A stretch of DNA of 64,000 nucleotides from Pocillopora verrucosa (GCF_036669915.1 NC_089325.1:16275963-16339962); one strand, 5' to 3'; shown: positions 30,569 to 42,003, counted from the stretch's first letter. Made by a program: numbers and translations. Notes: generated from the sequence alone by a model not told the origin.

Positions 30569-33459
30569 ATGACCGAATCAGGCTCGTCGAGCGTAGCTTC
30601 AACAAGCACGCAGCCAGCAACTCCTCAATTTATCCAGTCCTCTATTCCTTTACCGTCGAAACTAGACTTCAAGGGGAACTTAGCTGTGAATTGGAAGAAA
30701 TTTAAGCGGCTTTGGACAAACTACGAGATCGCCTCACGGCTCAGTACGCAAAGCAGTAATCTTCGAACAGCCACATTGTTGACATGTATTGGCCCAGATA
30801 TCCTGGAGATTTTCGATGGTTTGCCCTTCGGAAATGAAGAGGAGAAAACCGACATCGACAAAGTGATAGAGCTTCTAGACGCTTTTTTCATCGGTGAGAC
30901 GAATGAAATATATGAAGCCTATCTGTTCAATCAGAGAGTACAGGAGGTCGGTGAGTCATTTGATGTTTTCCTTACAGCTTTACGTTCGTTAGCTAAAACG
31001 TGCAATTTTGGCATCATGCAAGAGCGAATGATTAGAGACAGAGTTGTGGTAGGAATTAGAGATAACGCCACCCGAAAAAAGCTGCTAGCTGAGAACAAAC
31101 TAACTCTTAACAAGTGTATTGATATTTGCCGTGCGAGTGAAACCACATCCAAACAACTTAAGGAGATGTCCCATGCGGAGGAGGTTAGCGCCGTTGCCAC
31201 AGGCCACCCAAAATCGAAGATAGGTTTTCGCCATAATAAAGTACGAAATTTCAGTAGAGTTCAACGCCCCGTCCACAACAAAGTAACAGAACCGGTTAGA
31301 TGTAAGTTCTGCCACAGAACCCATCCTTTAAAGAAGGAACTCTGTCCAGCATGGCAGCACAAGTGTGATAATTGTGGTCGAATGAACCACTTCTCAGTGG
31401 CTTGCAGAAGTCAGAAAGCTAACAAAAAGCAAACTAAGAAGTCAGTCCACAATGTAGAACAAGAAGTTCAGGAGTTTAATGACGAAGATTCTGATGATTA
31501 CTTATTCAGTGTAGAATATGTGAGCGTCCTGTATGCAAAAAACAGCCCCAAGAAGATTTATGCTAACATGCGCTTGAAGGATGAAACAGTGAAATTCCAG
31601 TTAGACTGTGGAGCAACAGTCAATATCCTCCCAGCAGATATTTATCAGCAGGTATTTAAGGATCCGCGGATGGAACGCCTTCAGCCTACTCAATCTACCC
31701 TCGTCATGTTCAACAAATCAGAGCTGAAACCTCTAGGATGTACTAAGGTAGAGACCTTCAACCCCAAGAATGGACAGTGTTTCCTCACGGAATACACCGT
31801 CGTTCCAACAGGTCACACAGCACTCCTTGGTGCTGAATCGGTGCAGCAGTTTGGCCTCATAGTAATTAACACCGATAACATCATGTCTCTCTCGAATGAG
31901 ATTCTCACACAGCCAGATCTCGTGAGCAAATTCGGAGATGTCTTCTCAGGAGAAGGAAAGCTCAAAGGAAAGCTTCACCTCGAGATTGATAAGTCTGTAA
32001 CCCATGTGGCACTGCCAGTGAGGAAAGTCCCCTTTGCAGTAAAAGAGCCTTTAAAACAGGAACTAGAACGCTTAGTTAAGATAGGCATCTTGCAACCAGT
32101 AGATGTTCCAACAGATTGGATTTCCTCAATGGTGGTCATTAAGAAGAGCACTGGAAAGATAAGGTTATGTATCGACCCAAAACCTCTGAATAAAGCACTC
32201 AGGAGAAATCATTTTCCCCTTCCAGTGATCGATGATCTACTACCACTGCTTACAAATGCTAAAGTCTTCAGTGTCGTCGACGCAAAGAACAGTTTTTGGC
32301 ATGTGCAGCTAGACGATGAAAGCAGTCTTCTGACCACATTCGGTACCCCCTGGGGAAGGTTCCGCTGGACGCGGATGCCCTTCGGCATATCACCCGCTCC
32401 GGAAGAGTTTCAGAGGAGATTGGAATACGCCCTGGAAGGTCTTGATGGAATTAAGCCAATATTTGATGATATCCTTGTTTTTGGTGTCGGAGAAACAGAA
32501 GCTGAAGCACTTTCTGACCATGATGCAAAGCTGACAGCATTGTTAGAACGCTGCCGCACTACTGGCATTAAGTTGAACAAAGAGAAGCTTAAGCTCCGTC
32601 GCAAAGAAGTGAAGTTTATGGGACATGTTATATGTCAAGATGGTCTTAAGCCTGACCCAGACAAAGTACAAGGTATCAAAGAGATGCCAACCCCGACAAG
32701 CAAACAAGATCTCAAGAGACTTCTCGGCATGGTAAATTACCTCCAGAAGTTCGCTCCTAACCTGTCAGAAGTTACAGCCCCAATGAGAGACCTCTTGAAA
32801 GAAGGGAACCAGTTCCGTTGGGATGAGCAAGTACAAGGTTGTAGTTTCAAGCGAGTTAAGGAGATACTCTCAGCTGCCCCTGTCCTCAAGTATTTTAACC
32901 CCAAAGACGACGTGGAATTGCAGTGTGATGCATCAGACCGAGGACTTGGTGCATGTCTTATGCAAGGAGGCCAGCCCGTGGCTTATGTATCTCGTTCCAT
33001 GACAGAAACAGAAGTGAACTATGCCCAGATAGAGAAAGAGATGCTTGCAATACTTTTCGGAGTAGAACGTTTTGAGCAGTTTGTATATGGTCGACCTGTC
33101 AAGATCCAAACTGACCACAAACCCTTGGAGAGCATCTTCCGTAAAAGTCTACTTAGTGCCCCTAAACGTCTTCAGCGAATGTTGCTAAGATTGCAGAAGT
33201 ATGACCTCCAAGTGTCTTACAAAAAAGGGACTGAAATGTATCTGGCAGATACACTGAGCAGAGCATACAGAGTGCGCAAGAGCACAAAAGAAGATGTAGC
33301 AGAAGATGTTATGTACATAGAGAACATGAGAGGAGACACTGAAAGAGAGCTAGAGCACATCAATATGATACAATACTTGCCAGTATCGGAACCAACGCTG
33401 ATTGCCATTCAGCAAGCAACAGAATCCGATCCTACCCTGAAAGACAACTGTCTAAATAA
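30569..33459 (+). CDS. Gypsy gag-pol polyprotein, truncated
   Basis: The frame is open from ATG 30569 past the junction. In order it has a gag region (LDFKGNLAVNWKKFKRLW), a zinc knuckle (CDNCGRMNHFSVAC, about 31360), a protease site (LDCGATVNIL, about 31600), reverse transcriptase with the block ending MPFGISPAPEEFQ and the catalytic IFDDILVFG (about 32460), and RNase H (LQCDASDRGLGACL, about 32920). Reading continues to 33580, but the residues after about 33459 come from ISL2EU sequence read on the wrong strand. There are no internal stops, so truncation seems to be the main damage. Confidence 0.88.
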
Positions 33460-34944
33460 ACTCAGAGGAACAACTCCATTCCAAATTCGGAAGTTCTTTA
33501 TCTTGTTGATGGCCCTTTCGACGTGTATCCGAAGACTTGCAATCTGCTGTGTCCTAACAACATCTTCGGCAGACATTTGAGCATCACTGCCTAAAAAGGG
33601 TGGGATATTCAGATCCACACCAAGGGGCAGGATGTCTTGTATCTGAAATCCCTTGTCTGCCATAACAGAGTCACCATCTTCAAAGGATTGGGACAAAAAT
33701 CCACTCCGTAAAACAATTTTGCGGTCAGAGATGCTGCCGGTATAAAGTTGACTGCAAAATGTAATAGCTCCACTTGGTGCAATACCGACAAGTCCTTTCA
33801 ATGTCACATGGTTTTTGTACGAGCTGAAAAGTTCAGAGTTCAAAAGCAAACTGCTTGGCATTTCACAAAAGACCTCTGTGCAGTCAATAATGACTTGCGT
33901 TGAGAGAAATTTTTCTTTGAAATCTGCAGGCATAGTTGCCTGAACAACTGACTTAGGAGGCCAGATGCAAACCTGGCCAAATTTCAGATACATGAAATTA
34001 ATCCATGGCACAAAAAGCCTGCTTATGGTGGACTGGGCAACACCATACAAGTGAGCTAAATGGCGCTCTGAAAAGCCTCTTCTCAGGCGGCATAAGACAA
34101 TAAAAAATTCTTCAACTGGTTTGAGTTTTCGTGGGCGTCCTTTCTTTGCAGGTGAAATGTTTTCTTCATCATCAGAGTCCACATAATAAAAATCCTCTGG
34201 CACATCTTTTAAGGTACTTCTTGGACGAATGTTTTCTCCATTTTTACCCAGGTTCAAAAAGTTAAATAAGGCGAGGAAAGTAGCATAATTTGGAAGGCCA
34301 GTATAAAAGTTGATGTCAGCCTCTGATGTAAAGCGTTCCAGAGAAAATAGTCGGGCCGAGATAGCCTTGTTCTGTTTCTCTACCTCGTCCAATTTCTTTT
34401 TTAGCTCAGTGTTTTCCTGTCAAAGTTTTAACACCTCCTCTTCCAATTCCTCGATCTTTTTTGGCGCATTTAACTCCGAACAAGTATCGTTTGGCTCAGT
34501 ATTTCGGTTAGAGGCAGTTGCCGTCAACTCAGAAAGTGATTCCGCTGTGATATCTGTTTCGCTCACTACATGTAACTCGGTGTGATCAGAGGAAGCAGAC
34601 GTTGTTGCAAATAATTTCTTCTGAGGCAGAGGATGTCTTTCTGGAGGAGCTTTTCTTTTCCTTGGAGATGGAACTGACCACGAAAATCTGGTTGGAACGC
34701 CACTGGGAACCACATAAGCCCGTCCATTGAATGATTTTCTTAAATCTTCTCGCCTAAAATGAAGGGAACAAACTTTTGTTCCATCGACGATCTTAAAATC
34801 CTTTCCTTCTTCACGGCGAATTGCATGAATCCACTGTTTTCTCCTCGTAGGAGTGCGTGGGAATTCAAAGAAAGAAACTTTCTCTCCTGTGGGCGTCTTC
34901 TTTCCTTTCTGATTGCATTCAGGGACACAACAACTCGTAACCAT
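33460..34944 (-). pseudogene. THAP-DDE transposase of ISL2EU-like element
   Basis: From the ATG at 34944 the product starts with a C2CH THAP domain (CCVPECNQKG, then W in RRKQWIHAIRRE, then CSLHFRREDL and a VPSGVPT end). A coiled coil follows, and then a DDE_Tnp_4-like domain (SERHLAHLYGVAQSTISRL, VIIDCTEVF, FCSQLYTGSISDRKI, VMADKGF and IHVERAINKIKNF). One in-frame TGA at 34420-34422 lies in the coiled coil. The C-terminal end is lost at about 33460 to the Gypsy junction. The catalytic Asp and Glu positions are present. Confidence 0.85.
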
Positions 34945-35794
34945 TTCGAAAAGCGTAGAACAGAACGACTACAAAACACTTACTCGATGGACTCGAAGGA
35001 CGCGTTGTCAAAACAAACTCGAGGCCTCACTAGCCTCGCTTTCGCGCAACTAGACCCAGTCCTCCCAAGTGGTCCGCCATATTTGCATTCGGTGTATATT
35101 GCTGCAAATGGTTGGGGTCCATAACTTGATTGTTCCACTGAGTTAGTCTGTGGCCATGCCTGTCATAGACATAATCGAGAACAGTATTTGTTATCATGCT
35201 TAAGACCGGAACTGGCCTTGCAAATCTGTGCACCATATCACTGTATCGACAGGGGTAAGCCAGTCGCTTCAGTAGCATACATAGCCCTTCTATGCCATCG
35301 CAAACTGAACGCTGTGGGCACTGGAATGTTGGGGGAATCTGTAGCCTGTCTGCCAGCAAGGGAATGTGCCATTTCTTGACTCGAAACTCGGTATAACACT
35401 CAGGAGGATCCATTTCCCCCAAATCGAACGACGCGTACAAGTTGTAGGAAGGAAAATCCGGATTCTTCGACTGATAAAAGTCATAGAGAAGGCAGAATTC
35501 TTCGTCATCAAACATGTCGTGGGCATATCCAACAAAAACAAAATCCCTGATGTCTTTAAACGACGACATAACTAAAACCACCACTTGTTGAGCCTCACTT
35601 GTTGACGTCTTCGTCTTTGTACAAGACGCGGGTGCTTAACTTTCAATTTTCGCGCCGATGTTCTCGTCCCAGTGTCCTAGAGCATGCCACGTCATAATTT
35701 TGTTCTCGTTTTCGTCCTCGACGAAGCTGCTTAAGGTCCCTCATGTCAGAGCTGGAACACAAAGATAACAGTTAGAACAAGGTAAGGAATAAAA

Positions 35795-36509
35795 AACATC
35801 TGACGTCATCCACTTTAACAAGGGGCTCCCACAGGGTGACGCTCTGTGCCCGAGGCTTTTTACATTGTGTCTCAATCCTGTATCGTGGAAGTTGAAGGCC
35901 TCTGAAGGGTACAAACCATCGAAGCCCGTAAACAGGAAAATCACCCATCTTTTGTATATCGATGATATGAAGATCTACGTGACATCGGAGAGCAAACTCG
36001 ACAGAGTCCTTAAGACAACCAAGGTAGCTATGGCAGATATAGGGTTGGACTTTAATGAGAAGAAGTGCGCTATTGCCCATGTAAAGAGAGGAGTCCTGGA
36101 TAGCCGCCCTTACAGCAAGCATGTCGGAGAGTCTCAGATCATAGAAAGTTTAAAGGAAGGAGAGAACTACAAATTCTGAGGAGTTCTTAAAAATTCCAAG
36201 CAGGAGGACACCTTGGTCCTATGGAGCGTGTCAAAACTTTTCCTTCAAAGACTCTCTGTAGTCTGGTCGAGCCCGTTGTCGGATTACCATAAAGTTGACG
36301 CATCAAACCAGTACACACTAGCAGTACTAATGTACCCCATGTGGACTCAGAGCTGACCCATTGTGGAGCTTCAGCAATTAGACTGCGAGAGCTGTAAGAT
36401 CCTGAAAGAGAACGGCGGCTATCACCCCATGGGAACAACGGATTTACTTAACCTACCCAGAAAGTTCGGAGGAAGAGGTCTCAAGTCAGTAGAGTCAACG
36501 TACAAAAAT
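35795..36509 (+). pseudogene. R2/NeSL-like LINE RT, part 1
   Basis: Coding blocks GLPQGDALCPRLFTLCLNP, THLLYIDDMKIYVTSESKL and ENGGYHPMGTTDLLNLPRKFGGRGL are typical of the R2/NeSL/Nimb-like LINE group. Several stops and frameshifts lie between 36178 and 36365. The frame ends at STYKN, where Harbinger-2 is inserted with the AAT duplication at 36507-36509, and it resumes at 43340. Confidence 0.8.
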
Positions 36510-36547
36510 AGAGAGTTTAAGATACATGGACGGCTGACCTCGAAGAC

Positions 36548-37042
36548 GGCTGACCGGAAGTAAATTTCGCGTGTAGACCACAATGCGCATGCCTGGTCCA
36601 CACGGATTGCAGTCCTCTTTGTGTTGAGGACGTGAGAAGTGGTGTTTTGCCGTTCACCAGTCAACGTGAGTACTGTTACTATTATTTCCCCATAAACTTC
36701 CGCATGTTTTTAGATTTTCGAACTTCATTAGGTGAACATTGTTTGTCACTTTTTTGTTTTGGGCAATAAAACCACTGACAAGCTGGTTAAAATTGTAAAA
36801 GTGATGTGCACTGTGCACAGCCACGGTGGAGCATTTCAACTGAACACGTGCGTTAAATTTTCTTGCTTTACTAAAAAAAAGTCCCTAGCACTTGAACCCG
36901 CTTATCCTCTGAATGAAAGATGTCTTATCTTGTATTAAACTTTAATCTACACAGTCCAAATGCTTTTCCCTTGGTCAGTTAGGAGCGAGAAATCGGAGAA
37001 ATTGTTTTATCTGCCTTCTCTTTATTTACAGGATTAGCGAGC
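36548..37042. other. Harbinger-2 leader region
   Basis: No coding block is evident. It probably holds the promoter and 5' untranslated region of the Myb-like gene; a T-rich tract ending CAG (37022-37031) is a possible splice acceptor just before the ATG. Confidence 0.4.
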
Positions 37043-37693
37043 ATGGAATGGAAGGAAGAGCACGATCTCCTTCTCTACCGGGAAATACTCGTCTATCAGC
37101 CATACAAATTCAAAGAAAGAACGGTCGAAAGAGGCAAAATTTGGGAAGAAATTTCGAATCACCTCAATACCTGTGAGACCGCCAAATTCCGTGTAAACAA
37201 GCGATCTGTAAGAGAGCAATTCAAATTGATCAAGGAAAAGTTTAAGCGTAAAATTCGAGAGGAGGAAAATTTGTTGGGGATTGACGTGGAACCCACTTCA
37301 GAGCTCGAACAAGCCCTAGAAGAGATTTGCTCTTTTGAAGAATCTTTCCCGGTTGAAGAGAAAGAATCCAAGCAAGCCAAAGAAGAAGAAAACAAGCACA
37401 AAGCACAAGAAATTCGAAAAAAAGCGATGGAGAGCTATGGTCAGACCAAATCAAGAATTGTTGGAGATGAAGCTCCCATGGAACCTAAGGAGAAAAAGAG
37501 AAGAGGAGGCAATGATTCCATTGACTTTCTCAGAGAAAAATCTCAGCTAGAGCTTGAAATCAGGAAGAGAGAGTTAGAGCTTAAAGAAAAGGAGACAGCG
37601 CGATTGTTTGAGCAGCAAAGGGAGATGATGCAATTGATGCAGCAGCAACAACAAAACATGGTGGAGCTACTGTCGAAACTGGTGAACAAGTGA
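37043..37693 (+). CDS. Myb/SANT-like DNA-binding protein of Harbinger-2
   Basis: The 216-residue frame starts MEWKEEHDLLLYREILVY. The first 90 residues have the Trp spacing and helices of a Myb/SANT or MADF-like trihelix (GKIWEEISNHLN, then VNKRSVREQFKLIKEKFKRK). The rest is a long charged coiled coil ending in a Gln-rich run (MMQLMQQQQQNM). PIF/Harbinger elements encode such a protein, which guides the transposase to the ends and the nucleus. It faces the transposase gene convergently. The frame is intact and ends 12 bases before the Gypsy insertion. Confidence 0.75.
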   Translation: MEWKEEHDLLLYREILVYQPYKFKERTVERGKIWEEISNHLNTCETAKFRVNKRSVREQFKLIKEKFKRKIREEENLLGIDVEPTSELEQALEEICSFEESFPVEEKESKQAKEEENKHKAQEIRKKAMESYGQTKSRIVGDEAPMEPKEKKRRGGNDSIDFLREKSQLELEIRKRELELKEKETARLFEQQREMMQLMQQQQQNMVELLSKLVNK

Positions 37694-37702
37694 CTTTACA
37701 GT

Positions 37703-37880
37703 TAGAGCACAATGCAACATTAGATGAGAGATCTGGACACTAGTTATGATTTGCCCGATGGGTGCCTGGCGCGAGCCACTTGTAACAAGCTGTACTTTGC
37801 ATATGTTTCTATCATTCTCTTACGAGGATGCTCGCCTTTCTAGGATAAATCTCTCGATGAAATAGACAAAGTCTTATCTA
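37703..37880 (+). repeat. 5' LTR of Gypsy element 2
   Basis: 178 bp, starting TAGAGCACAATGC and ending GTCTTATCTA. It is preceded by the target duplication ACAGT. Confidence 0.92.
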
Positions 37881-38040
37881 TGATATATGATAGAAACATA
37901 CTTCAACACGGATTGATCTGGCGAACGAGACACCGGTTGCAAGCGGACTACCCAGTAATACGTCGAACAGAGGAGAACGCGGCCATCGATCGCCGATCGA
38001 CCGCCATCTTTGTTTCCTTCCCGGACTACAATAGTACGCA

Positions 38041-39738
38041 ATGTCGAAGAAATACAAATGCCCATTCCCCGAATGCACCTACGAGACAGAGGAAGTTACA
38101 GACGCGCTCGCGGCCGTCCTTCTATCAGTGCACTCTTCGGGGGTACATGTCACTCCAGGAACAGCGAACACGATCAACCCCAACAGTAACACGAAACTCG
38201 AAAAAGTACGCCGTCCGACAATTTCGGCAGCGGGATCGAGTGAGGATTGGTCGCATTTTCTAACGCGTTGGGGCGATTATGTTGCGGCAACTAATGTCAC
38301 CGGCAAAGAAAAGGTAATCCAGCTCCTCGAGTGCTGCGATGAACAACTTCGCAAAGACCTGACAAGAAACGCGGGCGGTTCCCTCACCGACAAAACCGCA
38401 GATGAGGTCATGGCAGCCATAAAAAAGCTTGCAGTACGGGAGGAAAACGCAATGGTCGCCCGTGTGCAGCTACACAACATGCGGCAAGACCGGGATGAGA
38501 CGATCCGTAGTTTCGGTGCCCGCCTTCGCGGCCAAGCTGGTGTTTGCAAGTTTTTAGTCACTTGCCCTAGCTGCAACATAGAGGTCAACTATACGGAAAA
38601 CGTCCTTCGCGATGTCCTCACACGTGGCCTGGCTGACAGCGAAATCCAATTAGACCTGTTGGGGGAACGAAACCAAGACATGAGCCTTGAGGAGGTGTTC
38701 CAATTCATTGAGGCAAAAGAGGCCGGCAAACGGTCAGCAGGCCGCCTGTCACAAAGCCACAGCACAGACGCCGCACAAAGTCAGTATCGTCATGCCAAAA
38801 ATGATGAGGTCAAGCAACGTAAGGATGGGGACGCGAACGAACTGTGCTCTTATTGCAACAAGAGAGGGCATGGCAAGAGCGCGCCGACCAGAATCCGCCG
38901 TCATGACTGCCCAGCTTATGGCACCATCTGCGACAAGTGTGGACGGCAGAACCACTTTGCCAGCGTTTGCCGCAGCAGGGGCAAAAGCAACAGGCCCCAA
39001 CAGCCGCCGACACCCATTGGCAAGAGCAGAGAAACGGAAAGCGCAATTTTTGACTCACTTTGCACCACAACTAGCCTCAGCAGGCCAAGCAAAGGGGTCA
39101 TCTCACTCAACCACCACCTCTACTGCCACCTAACCGATCACTGGGTTCGACAGCCATCCAAGCCTCAACCGTTCATAACGCTTACAGCGACAGCCCATCC
39201 TGAAGACTACACAGCCCTTGGATACAACCCACCCAAATCACAGTTGGCAACAGCACAACTCTCTGCTATGGCTGACACAGGCTGCCAGAGCTGCTTGGCT
39301 AGCATAAAAGTCATCCGTCGTCTGGGCCTCTGTGAGAGTGACCTGATACCCGTCACTATGAAAATGCACGCTGTGAACAACAAAGGGATCAGCATCCTGG
39401 GCGCAGTCATCTTAAGGTTCTCGGGCAGGTCTCCATCCGGAAAAGCCCTGGAAAGCCGACAGATCGTATACGTGACAAGCGACTCAGACAAACTTTTCCT
39501 CAGCCGAGAGACATGCATGGCACTGGGCATTATCACTAAGAACTTCCCCATGTTGGGGGAGACCCTAAACACATGCAGCTCAATCGAGCCAGACACAGCC
39601 TGCAATGCAACTGCACCAACCCCGTCAGACAGAGATATGCAAACTTCTGAGGGCTCAGACAGCCCTCCATGCACCTGCCCGCGTCGCACCACACCGCCAC
39701 ACCGAACCACAACCGGGCACTTGCTCCATCACCATTGA
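38041..39738 (+). CDS. Gypsy gag-protease ORF, fused end
   Basis: The 565-codon frame starts MSKKYKCPFPECTYETEE, a C2H2-like start. A gag core follows, then two zinc knuckle-like clusters (CSYCNKRGHG, about 38845, and CDKCGRQNHFASVC, about 38932), and an aspartic protease-like site MADTGCQSCLAS (about 39269). After CTCPRRT the usual path into reverse transcriptase is missing; the frame runs a further dozen codons and stops. The protease Asp is present. The GC content and codon choice are higher than in the surroundings, as expected for a young insertion. Confidence 0.85.
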   Translation: MSKKYKCPFPECTYETEEVTDALAAVLLSVHSSGVHVTPGTANTINPNSNTKLEKVRRPTISAAGSSEDWSHFLTRWGDYVAATNVTGKEKVIQLLECCDEQLRKDLTRNAGGSLTDKTADEVMAAIKKLAVREENAMVARVQLHNMRQDRDETIRSFGARLRGQAGVCKFLVTCPSCNIEVNYTENVLRDVLTRGLADSEIQLDLLGERNQDMSLEEVFQFIEAKEAGKRSAGRLSQSHSTDAAQSQYRHAKNDEVKQRKDGDANELCSYCNKRGHGKSAPTRIRRHDCPAYGTICDKCGRQNHFASVCRSRGKSNRPQQPPTPIGKSRETESAIFDSLCTTTSLSRPSKGVISLNHHLYCHLTDHWVRQPSKPQPFITLTATAHPEDYTALGYNPPKSQLATAQLSAMADTGCQSCLASIKVIRRLGLCESDLIPVTMKMHAVNNKGISILGAVILRFSGRSPSGKALESRQIVYVTSDSDKLFLSRETCMALGIITKNFPMLGETLNTCSSIEPDTACNATAPTPSDRDMQTSEGSDSPPCTCPRRTTPPHRTTTGHLLHHH

Positions 39739-41353
39739 CGACCAGCTAGCCTCATCAGCCTCATCGGCATTAAACACTATTGCCGTCACATGGGATAGGG
39801 TCAAGCTGGCCACAACAAGCAGCAGGGCAATGACCCAGCTAATTCATCTTATCGAGACTGGATTCCCTAAATCCCGTAACGAGCTACCACCTGCCCTTCG
39901 GGAGTACCATCAATTTCGCAAACACCTCTATACAGTTGATGGCATCATCCTCTACAAGAATCGCATCGTGATACCACCCTCTCTCCGCCAGCATATTCTG
40001 ACTGTCTTGCACTCAGCCCACCAAGGTGTGACTTCCATGACAGCACGCGCCGAAAGCACAGTGTTCTGGCCAGGCATCACCCCAGCCATCATTGCCCTAC
40101 GGGAAACCTGCAACCACTGCAACCGCATGGCACCCTCTCAACCGAGTTCACCGCCCTCTCCAGTTGTACCCCCAGCCTACCCGTTCCAATGTGTTTGCGC
40201 CGACTTCTTTCACTACAAAGGGGTTACCTACCTTGTTATCGTAGACCGCTACTCCAACTGGCCCCTCGTTGAGCGAGCAAGAGAGGGATCTACAGGCCTG
40301 ATTGACTGTCTACGACGAACCTTTGCCACATTCGGCATCCCAGACGAACTCGCAACAGATGGCGGCCCTGAATTCACAGCAACAGCCACACGCCAATTCC
40401 TGAAAGACTGGGGCATACACCACCGTCTGTCGTCAGTGGCATTCCCACACTCAAATTGCAGGGCAGAGATTGGCGTCAAATCAGTCAAACGGTTCATCAC
40501 TGACAACACCACCCCATCTGGTAGCCTAGATACTGACTCCTTCCAGCGTGCAGTCCTTCAATATCGAAACACACCCGACCCGAATACTCAGCTATCCCCT
40601 GCACAATGTGTCTTCGGCAGGCCAATCAAGGACTTCATACCTATCTTACCTGGTCGCTACCAACCACACCCTACCTGGCGTGACACCCTCGCGACAAGAG
40701 AAGCAGCACTAAGAAACCGCCACATGAAAGCTGCAGAGAGATGGTCTGAGCACACCAAGCGACTCCCACCCCTGGCCGTTGGTAACCATGTCCGCATCCA
40801 GAACCAAACAGGCCCCTACCCCACTAAGTGGGATAAGACAGGAGTCGTGGTCGAGGTTCGCCAATTCGACCAGTATGTCATCCGCATCGACGGCTCAGGG
40901 AGGATGACTACCCGCAACTGCAAGTTCTTAAGGAAATACCTTCCGGTACGGACCACACCGCCCCACCTAACAATTGATGACGACCTGCGTCATCTTGCTA
41001 TGCTGCCACACAGACCGCCCAAGCCAATCGCCCCCACCCCAGCACAAGCAAGGATGCCCCCACAACCATCCCCCGCACAGCCACTAACTGGGCCAACCCC
41101 GGCAGCAGTGACACCTGACCACCACAGCCCCAGCCCAAAGCCAAATGCACCACAGATACAACTTAGCAACCAAACACCTTCCCCATCTCCTGAGCATCCC
41201 TCGACAGCAACTCCACGAACGCACGCGTCCAGCCCCCAAGCAGATCCACTGGCGCCGTCAAGCCCGCCGAAACCCCCAGAACGACCAAAGAAACCTCCCT
41301 TAGCCCTGCGTCGGCTACGGGACTTTAACTCCAAAGGACTATTGGAACAGTGA
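39738..41353 (+). CDS. Gypsy integrase
   Basis: The frame follows the gag-protease stop in another register and is open to 41353. It has a zinc-binding H2C2-like region (HSAHQG, then CNHCNRM, about 40015-40125), then the core with CADFFHYKG (Asp near 40200), ELATDGGPEF (Asp near 40360) and the HSNCRAEIGVKSVKR block with the Glu (near 40465). A GPY/F-like region follows (QNQTGPYPTKWDKTG), and the tail is very Pro-rich. All three catalytic acids are present and no stops occur. The true start is unclear because the preceding RT segment is deleted. Confidence 0.85.
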
Positions 41354-41498
41354 CTTAGTCATTAGATCCATGAGACAGTCAAATGACACTATTCCATATT
41401 TAGTTTTGTTCTTTAATTCAAATTAACATTTGTGTTCTTATCAGTCTTCACTATTCCCCATATGCAAGCATGAGGAACACTAAAGACTTGGGGAGAGA

Positions 41499-41676
41499 TA
41501 GAGCACAACGCAACATTAGATGAGAGATCTGGACACTAGTTATGATTTGCCCGATGGGTGCCTGGCGCGAGCCACTTGTAACAAGCTGTACTTTGCATAT
41601 GTTTCTATCATTCTCTTACGAGGATGCTCGCCTTTCTAGGATAAATCTCTCGATGAAATAGACAAAGTCTTATCTA
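41499..41676 (+). repeat. 3' LTR of Gypsy element 2
   Basis: 178 bp, differing from the 5' LTR at one base near its start (AACGCAAC against AATGCAAC). It is followed by the target duplication ACAGT at 41677-41681. Confidence 0.92.
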
Positions 41677-42003
41677 ACAGTGGCTGTAATTGTCTTTCAA
41701 AGTAGCTCGGTACAGCTATGTTAATTTGTGTTTATCTATTAAAATTGGTAAACACTGAGGTCGGACTACTGAGCCTTTCTACTTTAACAGTGAGTGTAAT
41801 TACAGCCTTTATCTTGTTATCTCAGCAGCTTTGTTTATTCTATTAAGATTATGCTTGAATAATATTTGACTGTTAATAAAGTGTTTGATTCCTTTATCTT
41901 CGCAAGAAATCGATGAATTATCGAAACGTTGTTTAACTAACTTTAACTGATTTCAGAGCTCAATTTTTGGTCAGCAGTTTGTGGAAAGATGACTTAAAAT
42001 TGT

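Larger units (their letters stand above)
30298..33459 (+). mobile_element. Ty3/Gypsy retrotransposon, 3' truncated
   Basis: The 5' LTR (30298-30478) is followed by a primer-binding-like TGGTGTCAG and by a gag-pol frame. The element ends abruptly near 33459, after RNase H, where the ISL2EU transposase resumes on the other strand. Integrase and the 3' LTR are missing. Confidence 0.8.
29256..35094. mobile_element. ISL2EU-like element 1 (THAP and SAP-SWIM)
   Basis: Inverted ends start CACCGAATGCAAATATGGCG on both sides and stay similar for about 75 bases. The flanking TA dinucleotides (29254-29255 and 35095-35096) are the expected 2-bp target duplication of ISL2EU elements. It encodes a SAP-SWIM protein from the left end (plus) and a THAP-DDE transposase from the right end (minus). 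The middle, where the two genes should end, is replaced by a truncated Gypsy element. Confidence 0.85.
28181..35584 (-). pseudogene. HARBI1-like DDE transposase, interrupted
   Basis: The N-terminal part (35584-35097) reads MSSFKDIRDFVFVG, IPLLADRLQIPPTF, EGLCMLLKRLAYPCRYSDM and stops at HLQQY, where the ISL2EU-like element is inserted. The next part (29253-29059) has DNCFGFVDGTVRPISRP, with the first catalytic Asp, and ends at a GTAATAATA donor. After an intron of about 500 bases, exon 2 (28551-28181) has GRRHDAAMLAESGLL, YGDPAYP with the second Asp, and SVRESVEWLFGD with the Glu. The C-terminus is truncated near 28181 and reads into unrelated sequence. All three catalytic residues remain, but the insertion destroys the gene. 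Confidence 0.85.
28181..35740 (-). mobile_element. PIF/Harbinger element 1, left end lost
   Basis: The transposase gene runs on the minus strand from 35584 to about 28181. The right terminus reads GGGACCTTAAGCAGC in reverse complement (ending at 35740), a typical G-rich PIF/Harbinger end. The left terminus is missing: the transposase C-terminus is cut near 28181 where the Maverick small-ORF region begins. An ISL2EU-like element is inserted in its first exon, and a hairpin element in its intron. Confidence 0.75.
37703..41676 (+). mobile_element. young Ty3/Gypsy element lacking RT and RNase H
   Basis: LTRs at 37703-37880 and 41499-41676 (178 bp each) differ at a single base that I can see. The 5-bp direct repeats ACAGT at 37698-37702 and 41677-41681 frame the element. 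The termini are TAGAGC and TATCTA instead of TG-CA. Inside are gag, a protease-like site, then integrase directly; reverse transcriptase and RNase H are missing. A purine-rich tract CTTGGGGAGAGA precedes the 3' LTR. It must have been mobilised in trans or lost the segment after insertion. Confidence 0.92.

Noticed and set aside
32410..33408. Minus-strand frames within the Gypsy polymerase
   Set aside because: They are complements of the reverse transcriptase and RNase H coding sequence.
40990..41334. Glycine-rich minus-strand frame
   Set aside because: It is the complement of the proline-rich tail of the Gypsy integrase.
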